Shown: one piece after another, positions 51,374 through 59,480 of the stretch | Numbering within the stretch: the first letter of the stretch is position 1 | Layout: every line of letters starts with the position of its first letter | DNA from: Acidimicrobiaceae bacterium | Lineage (GTDB): Bacteria > Actinomycetota > Acidimicrobiia > Acidimicrobiales > RAAP-2 | Length of the DNA: 61,806 nt | Direction: 5' to 3' | Assembly: GCA_003133685.1 (NCBI GenBank) | Contig: PKYQ01000016.1 | Coordinates: 19,669 to 81,474 of the forward strand | Program-made: the position numbers and the translations under genes | The notes under the pieces: generated by a model | What the model saw: the letters and a program-made list of their open reading frames with translations, nothing else | Database searches by the model: none | Told to the model about the DNA's origin: nothing

Positions 51374-51406
51374 GCCCATGAGAAGTGCAATAATGACCTC
51401 ATGGGC
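51374..51406. promoter_or_regulatory. Perfect 9-bp inverted repeat upstream of the GGDEF gene
   Basis: GCCCATGAG (51374-51382) and CTCATGGGC (51398-51406) flank 15 bases containing AATAAT (51389-51394), a possible -10 box. It lies 78 bases before the GTG of the diguanylate cyclase gene, a good position for an operator covering a promoter. Confidence 0.4.
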
Positions 51407-51483
51407 ATCAACCCTGGTAAAGATCGACAGTTCGGCGGCTGTTTCTTGCGCTTTGACCCAGTACGCGGCAGTACCTGACGTCC

Positions 51484-53043
51484 GTGGAACGTCAGGTGGA
51501 GGACGACGCGATTGGGCGGATCGATGCTCTGGTTTCGTTAGCTCGCAGCGCTCGCGAGGACAATGTCGATGAAGTTCTTCGTACGGTCGTCGAAACAGTC
51601 CACTCGGCTGCGGGCTTTGAAATTGTGGTATTCAACAAGTACCAACCCGGGTGGGACGACTATGAGGTCGTGTTGGTGATCGGACCACCGGATGCGCAAG
51701 CGCTCATGCACACCAGGGAAAGTCGCGAGATGTTTGAAGAGCAACTGGTGAGTAGTCAGTATGAAATACACCCAGGGATTTACTTTGTTCCGAGATCAGC
51801 CGAGGTGTGGAGCAATCTTGATAACTACGTGATTCCATCTCCGAATCGACGCACTATTCCAGGTGGATGGGATTCGGAGGACGCGCTTTTCGTCCAACTC
51901 CGCAATTCAAAGGGCGAGCCACTCGGGATCTTGTCGATCGACGAACCACGATCGGGCAAAATGCCGGACTCGAGTGAACTCCGCATGTTGCGCGCAATCT
52001 GTTCGCACGCCGAACAGTCGCTCGAGAATGCCCAAGACAGCGCTCAAGCCGAGCGAGTTCAAAACCGAATGACGCAACTCCTTGGAGCGTCGAAGCGTTT
52101 ATCCGAATGCCAATCTCACCGTGAGGTTCTTGTTACTGCGTGTGAAGCGCTGGTTCCACGTCTCGGTTTTGAACGCGCGGCTATCTATTTTGGGGACGGG
52201 GATAGCTCACTACCGCTCGCGATAGCGAACTTCGACGAGGTAGCGATCGCTAAAACGCTTGAGCTCCCGGTCTTCGAACTATTTCGTGATCACACTCGTG
52301 AAGTGGGAGGCTGTTGGTTGGTACCCGCGCAAACCGTTCACGGATCAGCGGACAGTGAGTTTCGGTCGAGACGCAATGGAGCTGGGAGATTTGGTTGGTC
52401 CGATGACGTTCTGCTCGCGCCTGTATTCGACGGAGATGGTGTGCCTCGACTGGTCTTCGCGATAGAGGACCCGATCGATCATCTTCGACCCACAGAAATT
52501 GAACGCGAACTCGTCCGGCTGTTGATCGAACAGACAGACGCCGCACTTGAACGAGTAACGTTTCGAACTCGCCTTGAACATCTTGCTGATCATGATTCGT
52601 CGACGGGACTGCTCAATCGTCGAGCTCTCAGTAGCATCCCGCGCGAAGGACCGGCAACGGCAGCTCTGATGATTTGCGATCTTGATCACTTCAAAGCTGT
52701 GAACGACACGTACGGTCACGAAGTCGGAGATGCCGTTATCTGTCGTTTTGCCGATCTTCTTAGGTCGCTATCGCGAGAGCAAGATTTCGCGGTTCGTTTG
52801 GGGGGCGACGAGTTCATGATGTTTTTGCCGGGGACAAACTTACAGCAGGCCCAATCGGTGGCTGAAAGACTGCGTGTCGCGATGTCTCCGTTGATGTCCC
52901 CACTGGTGTCTTCGGAAGTCACTGTGTCGATCGGGCTCACGCAGATTGATCCAAGTGAACACCTCACCGACGCAATGCGTCGCGCTGATAGCGCACTCTA
53001 CGCGGCGAAGAAGAACGGGCGCAATCAAATCGCATCCAACTAA
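51484..53043 (+). CDS. Diguanylate cyclase with two GAF domains
   Basis: 519 residues, no membrane helix, so a cytosolic sensor enzyme making cyclic di-GMP from GTP. Residues about 10-175 and 195-355 form two GAF-like domains (FEIVVFNKYQPGWDDYEVVLV; LVPRLGFERAAIYFGDGDSS). The cyclase domain begins HDSSTGLLNRRAL (about 375) and contains LGGDEFMMFLPG with GGDEF at 440-444. An inhibitory I site R431-E-Q-D434 precedes it by five residues, so product inhibition is expected. DLDHFKAVNDTYGHEVGD is intact. Start GTG 51484 has no clear ribosome-binding site. It lies alone between two tRNA-derived repeats. Confidence 0.9.
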   Translation: MERQVEDDAIGRIDALVSLARSAREDNVDEVLRTVVETVHSAAGFEIVVFNKYQPGWDDYEVVLVIGPPDAQALMHTRESREMFEEQLVSSQYEIHPGIYFVPRSAEVWSNLDNYVIPSPNRRTIPGGWDSEDALFVQLRNSKGEPLGILSIDEPRSGKMPDSSELRMLRAICSHAEQSLENAQDSAQAERVQNRMTQLLGASKRLSECQSHREVLVTACEALVPRLGFERAAIYFGDGDSSLPLAIANFDEVAIAKTLELPVFELFRDHTREVGGCWLVPAQTVHGSADSEFRSRRNGAGRFGWSDDVLLAPVFDGDGVPRLVFAIEDPIDHLRPTEIERELVRLLIEQTDAALERVTFRTRLEHLADHDSSTGLLNRRALSSIPREGPATAALMICDLDHFKAVNDTYGHEVGDAVICRFADLLRSLSREQDFAVRLGGDEFMMFLPGTNLQQAQSVAERLRVAMSPLMSPLVSSEVTVSIGLTQIDPSEHLTDAMRRADSALYAAKKNGRNQIASN

Positions 53044-53137
53044 AACTCGGAGCAGACCAATTTTCCTCAATCCGCTGCGTCAAATGTGAAACGTTAAGTG
53101 GCGTGGGAGCCGTTAGGGATTCGATGGCGCCAGCTGG

Positions 53138-53587
53138 CTAAGGCAAAATATGCAGCGGTGACAAGACCCATACTGAGCTCCGTAATCCACACAGCACTAA
53201 ATTGCGGAAGGCGACTGACAGCCGCAGCGGCAAGAGGTTTGGAACAGATTGTTCCAGTTTTCCCTCCCGCCGGGGTGTCAATCCAAGATTTACAAACTCG
53301 GGCGAACGGCTGAGACCTCCAATAGATTGTGCCCCAAAAAGAATCGCCCTCGTTCTTCCAAACTTGTGCGAGTAAACCAAATCCGACGGGATCGCCGCGA
53401 TGTTCCTTACGCGCGCAATGGGTTCGTTTCGATCTGTGCCCAAGTGATTACGGAAGCGGCCCACCGTAAAAACTTCGTCGCCGATACCAGTTCCTTCGCG
53501 GATGATTGCCTCGTCTGTCGCCACTCCCGTTGCGAGTCCCCAAGCGCCGTAGTCATTTCCAAGAGAGCGGTCCAGGGTCCAGGTCAT
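53138..53587 (-). pseudogene. Remnant of a trypsin-like peptidase gene
   Basis: A minus-strand frame reads GDEVFTVGRFRNHLGTDRNE followed by ARVRNIAAIP and later AQSIGGLSRSPEFVN. This matches a trypsin-like peptidase family in which GDEVFxVGRFxxHxGxxRNxPxVRFGNI is followed by an SxxGxSGSPVFV serine motif; here the Gly after the serine is Arg. The frame continues upstream (WPDPVELIH) into sequence without a start or the His/Asp half, and the end looks random. Probably a truncated, inactive gene next to the tRNA repeat. Confidence 0.5.
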
Positions 53588-53748
53588 GTGGATCAGTTCA
53601 ACGGGGTCCGGCCACCATGGCAAAACCCTTGCACGGTCGTTGCACCCGTTTTGCACGATTGGTTTTGACCGAGAGTGAAAAGTGGGGGCATTCAGACGGA
53701 TCGGTAAGTTCAATGCGGCGTCGTTCGGCGCCTTATGATTGCAACTTT

Positions 53749-53777
53749 TTGGGGGAAACAAACGGGTGTGGTATAGC
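53749..53777 (+). promoter_or_regulatory. Possible promoter of tRNA-Met copy 3
   Basis: TTGGGG (53749-53754), 17 bases, TATAGC (53772-53777), 13 bases before the tRNA. The spacing is ideal and both hexamers are partly consensus. Confidence 0.35.
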
Positions 53778-53790
53778 GACTGTCCATCAT

Positions 53791-53867
53791 CGCGGGGTGG
53801 AGCAGTCTGGTAGTTGGTCGGGCTCATAACCCGAAGGTCGCAAGTTCAAATCTTGCCCCCGTCACCA
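53791..53867 (+). tRNA. Second tRNA-Met (CAT) copy, slightly decayed
   Basis: 77 bases, nearly identical to 49060-49136. Differences: D-stem 3' strand GTTG instead of GCTC (a G-G mismatch at 10-25 and a G-U at 12-23), and acceptor position 71 T instead of C (G-U at 2-71). Anticodon stem with three G-C pairs, CAT anticodon, T arm and CCA are intact. Could still be functional, or a relic duplicated by an element. Confidence 0.75.
53817..53865 (+). repeat. tRNA-derived direct repeat, copy 3 (in second tRNA)
   Basis: Differs from copies 1 and 2 at one base (GCCAC to GTCAC, near the end). Copies 2 and 3 share similar downstream sequence (AGAAG-GCAGA..., a hairpin, and GGTCAC-GTTTGG-TCACG), unlike copy 1. 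Confidence 0.8.
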
Positions 53868-53882
53868 ATAGAAGTGCAGATC

Positions 53883-53911
53883 AGGGCCGGTGCGAAAGCA
53901 TCGGCCCTTTT
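53883..53911 (+). terminator. Rho-independent terminator after tRNA-Met copy 3
   Basis: AGGGCCGGTGC (53883-53893), GAAA loop, GCATCGGCCCT (53898-53908) with one G-T pair, then TTT. Good intrinsic terminator form. Confidence 0.7.
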
Positions 53912-53965
53912 GCTTTGCCGAGGGCCATGGTCACAGTTTGGTCACGACCAGAGTTGGCTGATGAC

Positions 53966-53991
53966 GAAGGACCGCGATTTCGACGTCCTTC
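53966..53991 (-). terminator. Candidate terminator of the gal operon
   Basis: GAAGGAC (53966-53972) and GTCCTTC (53985-53991) form a 7-bp stem 32 bases beyond the galK stop. No T tract follows on the minus strand, so this is uncertain. Confidence 0.35.
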
Positions 53992-54023
53992 TCATCTGGT
54001 CTTGGACCTGGACACACGGTGAT

Positions 54024-55157
54024 TCACATGACGCGATGCGCCCCGGGAGAAGGGAGCGCCCCGAAGATCCGCGGTGGCGTGAAGCCATCGGACGCAAATG
54101 CGGCTGTCACGGAACGCTCAATCGTGCGCTGATCCTCGGAGCGGATCAGCGCAATCACGCAGCCACCGAAGCCCCCACCGATCATGCGGGCGCCGAAAGC
54201 GCCCGCATGTGTCGCGGTATCGACGGCGAGGTCCAACTCTGCACAGGAGACTTCGAAGTCATCTTTCAGGGATTGGTGTCCAGCGGAGAGAATTGGTCCA
54301 ACTTCAATGAAGCGCTTTGATCTCAAGAGCGCCGCGACGCTCAAGACGCGCTCGTTTTCAGTGATGACGTGGCGAGCTCGACGGCGCACGACGTCATCGG
54401 GAATCTTGTCGAGATCAGCGAGCGTCGCATCTCTGAGTGCTTTGACCCCGATGGCTTTCGCTGCGAGCTCACAGGCTGATCGCCGATCGCCATAGGCGGA
54501 GGTCGCAAGTTGGTGGTGCACTTGCGTGTCGATAACAAGGAGTTCAAGTCCTGCTGCCGAGAGGTCAAAGTTAACCTGTTCGATCTCGCCGCTGCGCGTG
54601 TCAAATTCGATCGCGTGACCTGCGGTGCAACAGAGAGACGCTGTTTGATCCATGATCCCTGAAGCGACACCGACATACGCATTCTCTGCTCGTTGGCACA
54701 AGAGAGCCAGGTCTTGCAGGGATATTGTCGATGCGAAGAGATCGCGGAGCGCAAGACCGAGGGCACACTCCAGTGCGGCCGATGAGGACAGGCCTGCTCC
54801 AATCGGCACGTTGCTCTCGATGAAGACGTCCACACCACCTATGGCATGGCCCGCCTCCGTCATCGCCCATACGACGCCGAATGCGTAACTCGACCACGAT
54901 GCCGTGTTCCCGGGTGTGAGGTTGCAAATTCGAGATGACGCTATGGGGGTCGTGGTGGCGGGGGCACCTGAGGACGAAACTCGAATGACATCGTCGTGGC
55001 GACGAGCGACTGCCGCGGTCGTTACGGCTTCGATGGCCATTGGTAAAACGAAGCCGTCGTTGTAGTCGGTGAACTCCCCGATAATGTTCAGGCGCCCTGG
55101 AGCGGCCCAGATGCCTTCTGGGTCGTGTCCAAAGGCTTCGAAGAAGCCCCTGGTCAT
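54024..55157 (-). CDS. galK: Galactokinase
   Basis: GHMP-family kinase forming galactose 1-phosphate. 377 residues from the ATG at 55157, which overlaps the galE stop by 4 bases; a longer frame from 55184 has no support. The galactokinase signature reads GRLNIIGEFTDYNDGFVLP, with Phe29 where His is nearly invariant (GEHTDYN). The ATP loop PIGAGLSSSAALECALGLAL is intact, and GIMDQTASL and MIGGGFGGCVIAL are the other GHMP motifs. Last gene of galT-galE-galK. Confidence 0.93.
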   Translation of the reverse strand: MTRGFFEAFGHDPEGIWAAPGRLNIIGEFTDYNDGFVLPMAIEAVTTAAVARRHDDVIRVSSSGAPATTTPIASSRICNLTPGNTASWSSYAFGVVWAMTEAGHAIGGVDVFIESNVPIGAGLSSSAALECALGLALRDLFASTISLQDLALLCQRAENAYVGVASGIMDQTASLCCTAGHAIEFDTRSGEIEQVNFDLSAAGLELLVIDTQVHHQLATSAYGDRRSACELAAKAIGVKALRDATLADLDKIPDDVVRRRARHVITENERVLSVAALLRSKRFIEVGPILSAGHQSLKDDFEVSCAELDLAVDTATHAGAFGARMIGGGFGGCVIALIRSEDQRTIERSVTAAFASDGFTPPRIFGALPSPGAHRVM

Positions 55158-56113
55158 GCTCCTCGTTCTTGGGCGAAACGCCACGCGTCTTCGACCATTG
55201 TGGTCACGTCTGGATACTCTGGGATCCAGCCGAGGTGGGTTCTCGCTCGCTCGTTCGAAGCTACGAGTACGGCAGGATCGCCGGCGCGCCGGGGACCAAT
55301 CTCGGTCGGCAGTGGGTGTCCGGTGACGTTGCGTACGGCCTCTGCGACCTCTTGAACGGAGAAGCCCGAGCCGTTGCCGAGGTTCACGATGTCGTGGTAT
55401 CCAACCTCTAGAGCTGCCATCGCACGTACGTGCGCATTCGCGATATCGAGGACATGGATGTAGTCGCGTACGCAGGTGCCGTCCGGAGTGGGAAAGTCAT
55501 CACCAAAGATCGTGAGCGACGCTCGTTTGCCCAGGGCCACCTCGAGGGCGATTGGGATGAGGTGTGTTTCCTGGCGGTGTCGTTCTCCGTAGGGGCCGTA
55601 GGCACCTGCAACGTTGAAGTAACGGAGGCTGATTGCAGCAAATTCGCCCGCGTGTGTTCTTCGCGAAAGGTCATTGTCAATGGCGAGCTTGGAGCTTCCA
55701 TACGGATTCACCGGTGCCGTCTTGGTCTCCTCAGTGATGATCGCGACGTCTGGTTCTCCATAGACGGCAGCGGTAGAGGAGACGATGATCTTGTTAACTC
55801 CAAGGGTCTGCATGGCATTGCAGAGGCGAGCCGTCCCAAGGACGTTGTTCTCCTCGTATCGGGCGGGGTGCTCGACGGACTCTCCGACGAGTGAAAATGC
55901 CGCAAGATGGACTACTGCCTCAAAGCCGGCACCGTCGATGACGCGTGCGGCGTCGTGGATTCGACCCTGTACGAAACGCGCTCCCGCCGGCACCGCGTCG
56001 CGATGGCCCTCTGACAGATCGTCAAGCACCGTGACGTGGTGCCCCTCTTCAAGAAGGCGAGCGGCGACGACTGAGCCGATGTAGCCGGCGCCTCCGGTGA
56101 CGAGTAGTCGCAT
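55154..56113 (-). CDS. galE: UDP-glucose 4-epimerase
   Basis: 319-residue short-chain dehydrogenase/reductase-type epimerase interconverting UDP-galactose and UDP-glucose. NAD motif VTGGAGYIGSVVAARLLEEGH at the N terminus; LDDLSEGHRDAVP follows; the active site has Ser/Thr in IVSSTAAVYGEP and the Y-x-x-x-K pair in NPYGSSKLAID. GDDFPTPDGTCVRDYIHVLDIANAHV is a GalE block. Its ATG shares one base with the galT stop. Confidence 0.94.
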   Translation of the reverse strand: MRLLVTGGAGYIGSVVAARLLEEGHHVTVLDDLSEGHRDAVPAGARFVQGRIHDAARVIDGAGFEAVVHLAAFSLVGESVEHPARYEENNVLGTARLCNAMQTLGVNKIIVSSTAAVYGEPDVAIITEETKTAPVNPYGSSKLAIDNDLSRRTHAGEFAAISLRYFNVAGAYGPYGERHRQETHLIPIALEVALGKRASLTIFGDDFPTPDGTCVRDYIHVLDIANAHVRAMAALEVGYHDIVNLGNGSGFSVQEVAEAVRNVTGHPLPTEIGPRRAGDPAVLVASNERARTHLGWIPEYPDVTTMVEDAWRFAQERGA

Positions 56114-57183
56114 CAGGCTGATCGCAGTCGCTCGGCGGCAGACTCTGGAACAACATCAGAGATGAAGGCGTCCATCCCAGACTCTGATCCGGCGAGAAAC
56201 TTGAGTTTGTCGGCTGTCCTGCGGATCGAGAACATCTCGAGGTGCAGTGCGAACTCCTCTTCAGTGCCAGATGGTGCCTGGTGCCATCCAGAGATGTAGG
56301 GCAACGGGATACCAAACAGCGCATCAAAGCGCCGAAAGAGGTCAAGGTAGAGCGAGCAGAACTCAGTCTTTGCCGCGTCACTGAGTGCGGTGAGGTTCGG
56401 GACCCGTATCGTTGGATAGAGATGGACTTCGAACGGCCACTTGGCCGCGTGCGGGACAAAAGCCGTCCAGTGCTCCCCGGCGATGACCACTCTGGTGCCA
56501 TCGTCTTGTTCGTTTGCGAGAACCTCATCGAAGAGATTTTTTCCGGTAGCTAGCGCGTGACGCCGGACTGCGGCAAGTACGCGGGTGGTGCGCGGTGTGA
56601 TGTAGGGATAGCCGTATATCTGACCGTGTGGGTGCTGTTCGGTGACGCCGATCTCTGGACCGCGGTTTTCAAAGCAGTAGATCTGGGCAATGCCTTCGTG
56701 CCCGGTGAGTGCAGCGGTGCGGTCGACCCAAGCATCGAGGATGAGTCGAACTCGATCTGGGGAGAGCGCGCCAAACGAGCTGTTGTGGTCCGAGGTGAAG
56801 CAGATCACCTCGCAGCGACCTACCGCAGGGAGGGTTTCGTCGTTTCCAATACCGGCCCTTGGAGCTGTGGCACCAGCGCCCGAAAACGACGGGAACCGGT
56901 TCTCGAAGACGACAACGTCGTAGTCGGCTTCGGGAATCTCTGAGAGGTTGTGTTCACTTGAAGGACAGAAGGGGCAAGCTTCGTCCGTTGGCAGGTAGAT
57001 CCTGTCCTGGCGATGTGAGGCGATCGTGACCCACGTCTCGGTGAGCAGGTCGTAGCGGAGTTCGGATTGGTGGTGCACGCTCGGGAGGTCTCGTGTGTCA
57101 TGCGCGGTCCTGGGTGGTCTGGCGTCTTCGTCGAAGTAGATGAGATCGCGGCCATCAGCGAGAGTGGTGGTGGTCTTTCTCAC
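56113..57183 (-). CDS. galT: Galactose-1-phosphate uridylyltransferase
   Basis: Exchanges UMP between UDP-glucose and galactose 1-phosphate. The catalytic motif is EQHPHGQIYGYP (His-x-His), and CPFCPSSEHN gives zinc ligands. I choose the GTG at 57183, giving 356 residues beginning MRKTTTTLADGRDLIYFDED, the usual GalT start; AGGGGG lies 10 bases upstream. The frame extends to an ATG at 57297, but the extra 38 residues are unlike the family and would leave only 22 bases to the divergent gene. The gap 57184-57319 then holds the promoters, and a TGACGTCA palindrome (57289-57296). Confidence 0.92.
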   Translation of the reverse strand: MRKTTTTLADGRDLIYFDEDARPPRTAHDTRDLPSVHHQSELRYDLLTETWVTIASHRQDRIYLPTDEACPFCPSSEHNLSEIPEADYDVVVFENRFPSFSGAGATAPRAGIGNDETLPAVGRCEVICFTSDHNSSFGALSPDRVRLILDAWVDRTAALTGHEGIAQIYCFENRGPEIGVTEQHPHGQIYGYPYITPRTTRVLAAVRRHALATGKNLFDEVLANEQDDGTRVVIAGEHWTAFVPHAAKWPFEVHLYPTIRVPNLTALSDAAKTEFCSLYLDLFRRFDALFGIPLPYISGWHQAPSGTEEEFALHLEMFSIRRTADKLKFLAGSESGMDAFISDVVPESAAERLRSA

Positions 57184-57319
57184 TGGACTCGAGCCCCCTG
57201 TTATTGTCGATTCAGACCTCAGAGTTTGATCTGCCTTCATTCTACGGCGGTCGATATGACCAAGAAGGAGTCGTTCCTCTTCGACGTGTGACGTCATGAG
57301 GTAGCAGCAGTGCAGAAGC

Positions 57320-58735
57320 GTGGAAGCATCACCAGAGTACGGACAAGCACGCTATGAAGAGCGAAGAGGTGGGAGTATCGCGACGCGATCAGATTCGAAT
57401 CCATCGAACCCTGAGTTCTCCAATCTCTCTGATGAGGACCGCTGCTCGTGTGGCGCGATCCATCACGTCGCTGTTGGTACCGTTGTCATCGACCATACGG
57501 CGATTGACCAGCTCGTTGCCTACGGACTGAGCCACAGATGGTCCAAGCCGTGTGTCGTGATGGATGCCAATACAGAAGAAGTGCTCGGCGCTAGCGTCAT
57601 CACCGCGCTCAGCCATGCAGGGATGCGACCCGAGCGGTTCTGTTTTCCAGAGCGCCACGGACTGCTCGCCGATGAGACGAGTGTGAGTCGTTTGGAGACG
57701 ATGCTCAAACCGTCCTCAGCAGATGCGGTGGTCGCAGTGGGCTCGGGAGTGATTACGGACATCACGCGCTTTGTCACGCATCTGCTCGGGCGTGACTTCG
57801 TCAGTGTTCCAACCGCGGCCTCGATGGATGGCTACGCCTCAAGCGTCGCGGCGATGGAGTTTGGTGGCATGAAGACGACGTCGTCTGCTGTCGCTCCGAG
57901 TGCGATCTTCGCTGACCCGTACGTCATTGCCATGGCGCCTCGGGACATGACCCGTGCAGGCATCGGAGACCTTCTTGGCAAGGCGTCAGCGCATGTGGAC
58001 TGGCGTCTCTCACACGGTCTCTGGGGTGAAGAACTCTGTGACGTGGTCGAACGACGAGTTGCTGAGCCACTCGTAGACGTCGCGACGCACGTACGTGAGA
58101 TCCTTGAGCAGTCACCTGAGGGAGTAACGCAGCTGCTTCGGGGTCTTGTTGAGTCGGGCATCGCCATGGCGATGATGGGAACTTCGCGACCCGCGAGCGG
58201 ATGTGAACACCACGCATCGCATTTTTGGGATCTTCTGGCCTCAATGGGTCGTCACCAACACGCCCCCCACGGACTTCAGGTTGGTTACGCAACTCATTTT
58301 GCACTTCGCCTTCAAGAGTGGGCACTCGGCGGGAGTGCCGTAGCTCCGTCGCTCCCGTTGCCAATAGGGCCAGAGGGTGATGAGGCACGTTCATGGTTTG
58401 TAGGTCATGAGACCGAGGTTGAGGCAGTTATGGACGAAAAGCGAGCGTTTGTGGCCGCACATAGCGATGCGTGGCCGACGAGTTCGTCACGGTGGGAGTT
58501 GGTTCGGGCAGGTACCGCGAAGGCGAGGAGCATCGCTCCGCTTGTCGCAGGCGCGCTGCTCACCGCAGAGATCCCGACAACTCCGGGCTTTTTGGACCTT
58601 GACGTCGCAACGCTCTCGGCGACGTTCCGATTCGCGAACCGCATTCGGGCTCGCTACACCGTGATTGATTTCTTAGAGGGACAGGGACTGCTCAACGAGG
58701 CCGTTGCGTCGGTCATGGCCGAGATCTCTGCCTAG
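57320..58735 (+). CDS. egsA: sn-Glycerol-1-phosphate dehydrogenase (AraM/EgsA type)
   Basis: 471 residues. Iron-containing-alcohol-dehydrogenase fold of the EgsA branch: NAD part with AVGSGVITDITRF and SVPTAASMDGYASSVAAM; metal ligands Asp and two His in DLLGKASAHVDWRLSH, GCEHHASHFWDLLASM and HAPHGLQVGYAT. It would reduce dihydroxyacetone phosphate to sn-glycerol 1-phosphate. The same gene (araM) lies in the Bacillus subtilis arabinose operon, and here it converges with araD-araA. The N-terminal about 45 residues look non-conserved, so the start (GTG 57320) is uncertain. Confidence 0.85.
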   Translation: MEASPEYGQARYEERRGGSIATRSDSNPSNPEFSNLSDEDRCSCGAIHHVAVGTVVIDHTAIDQLVAYGLSHRWSKPCVVMDANTEEVLGASVITALSHAGMRPERFCFPERHGLLADETSVSRLETMLKPSSADAVVAVGSGVITDITRFVTHLLGRDFVSVPTAASMDGYASSVAAMEFGGMKTTSSAVAPSAIFADPYVIAMAPRDMTRAGIGDLLGKASAHVDWRLSHGLWGEELCDVVERRVAEPLVDVATHVREILEQSPEGVTQLLRGLVESGIAMAMMGTSRPASGCEHHASHFWDLLASMGRHQHAPHGLQVGYATHFALRLQEWALGGSAVAPSLPLPIGPEGDEARSWFVGHETEVEAVMDEKRAFVAAHSDAWPTSSSRWELVRAGTAKARSIAPLVAGALLTAEIPTTPGFLDLDVATLSATFRFANRIRARYTVIDFLEGQGLLNEAVASVMAEISA

Positions 58736-58766
58736 CAATGTTGGCACCACAGAGGGGGCTGGTCGC

Positions 58767-59477
58767 TCAGTCGCCTTGTCCGTAGTAGGCGCCAGGGCCG
58801 TGCTTTCTGGTGAAGTGCCGATCGACGATCACCGAAGCCAGTGGTTGAATGTCGGGGCGAAGCGCCACACTCAAAAACGCCATGTGGGCAATTGCTTCGA
58901 GTGTGACCGCGCGCTCAAGCGCTTGGTTGGCATCCTTGCCCCAGGTGAATGGGCCATGGCCCGGGACGAGTGCCGCGGGAAGGTCTTCGATGCCGTGTTC
59001 ATCGATGACTTCCTTTAGTGCAACGCCGGTATTGAGTTCGTAGGCGTTCGCCACCTCTTCGGCAGTGAGGTGGCGCGACAGTGGCACCGGACCTGGGAAG
59101 AAGTCCGCGTGCGTAGTTCCGAGGATGGGAATCTCGCGTTCGGCCTGAGCCCAAGAAGTCGCCCACGTGGAGTGGGTGTGAATCACGCCGCCGATCTCGG
59201 AGAATGAGCGATAGAGCTCAAGGTGCGTCGGCGTGTCAGTTGAGGGCCTGCGCTCACCTTCTACGATCTCACCGTTGAGGGTAAGGACGACGATGTCATC
59301 GATCCCCATGGTGTCGTAGGCCACACCACTCGCTTTGATCGCGATGAGACCTGCCTCCCGGTCGATCCCGCTCGCGTTGCCCCATGTCAAGGTAACCAGA
59401 TTGTGTCGGACTAAGGCGAGGTTTGCAGCAAGAACTTCCTCCCGAAGACCTTCGCGGTACCGTACGGGAGAGGGCAT
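58767..59477 (-). CDS. araD: L-ribulose-5-phosphate 4-epimerase
   Basis: 236-residue class II aldolase-fold epimerase converting L-ribulose 5-phosphate to D-xylulose 5-phosphate. Seen: LTWGNASGIDREAGLIAIKASGV, the Zn ligands of GVIHTHSTWATSWAQ, THADFFPGPVPLSR, and LVPGHGPFTWG. The ending RHFTRKHGPGAYYGQ is that of AraD and distinguishes it from fuculose aldolases. It starts 3 bases after the araA stop. Confidence 0.94.
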   Translation of the reverse strand: MPSPVRYREGLREEVLAANLALVRHNLVTLTWGNASGIDREAGLIAIKASGVAYDTMGIDDIVVLTLNGEIVEGERRPSTDTPTHLELYRSFSEIGGVIHTHSTWATSWAQAEREIPILGTTHADFFPGPVPLSRHLTAEEVANAYELNTGVALKEVIDEHGIEDLPAALVPGHGPFTWGKDANQALERAVTLEAIAHMAFLSVALRPDIQPLASVIVDRHFTRKHGPGAYYGQGD

Positions 59478-59480
59478 CGG

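Noticed and set aside
53814-54320. Plus-strand frame starting with a RRSQVQILPP-type peptide
   Set aside because: Its start is translated tRNA 3' sequence and the rest is antisense to galK.
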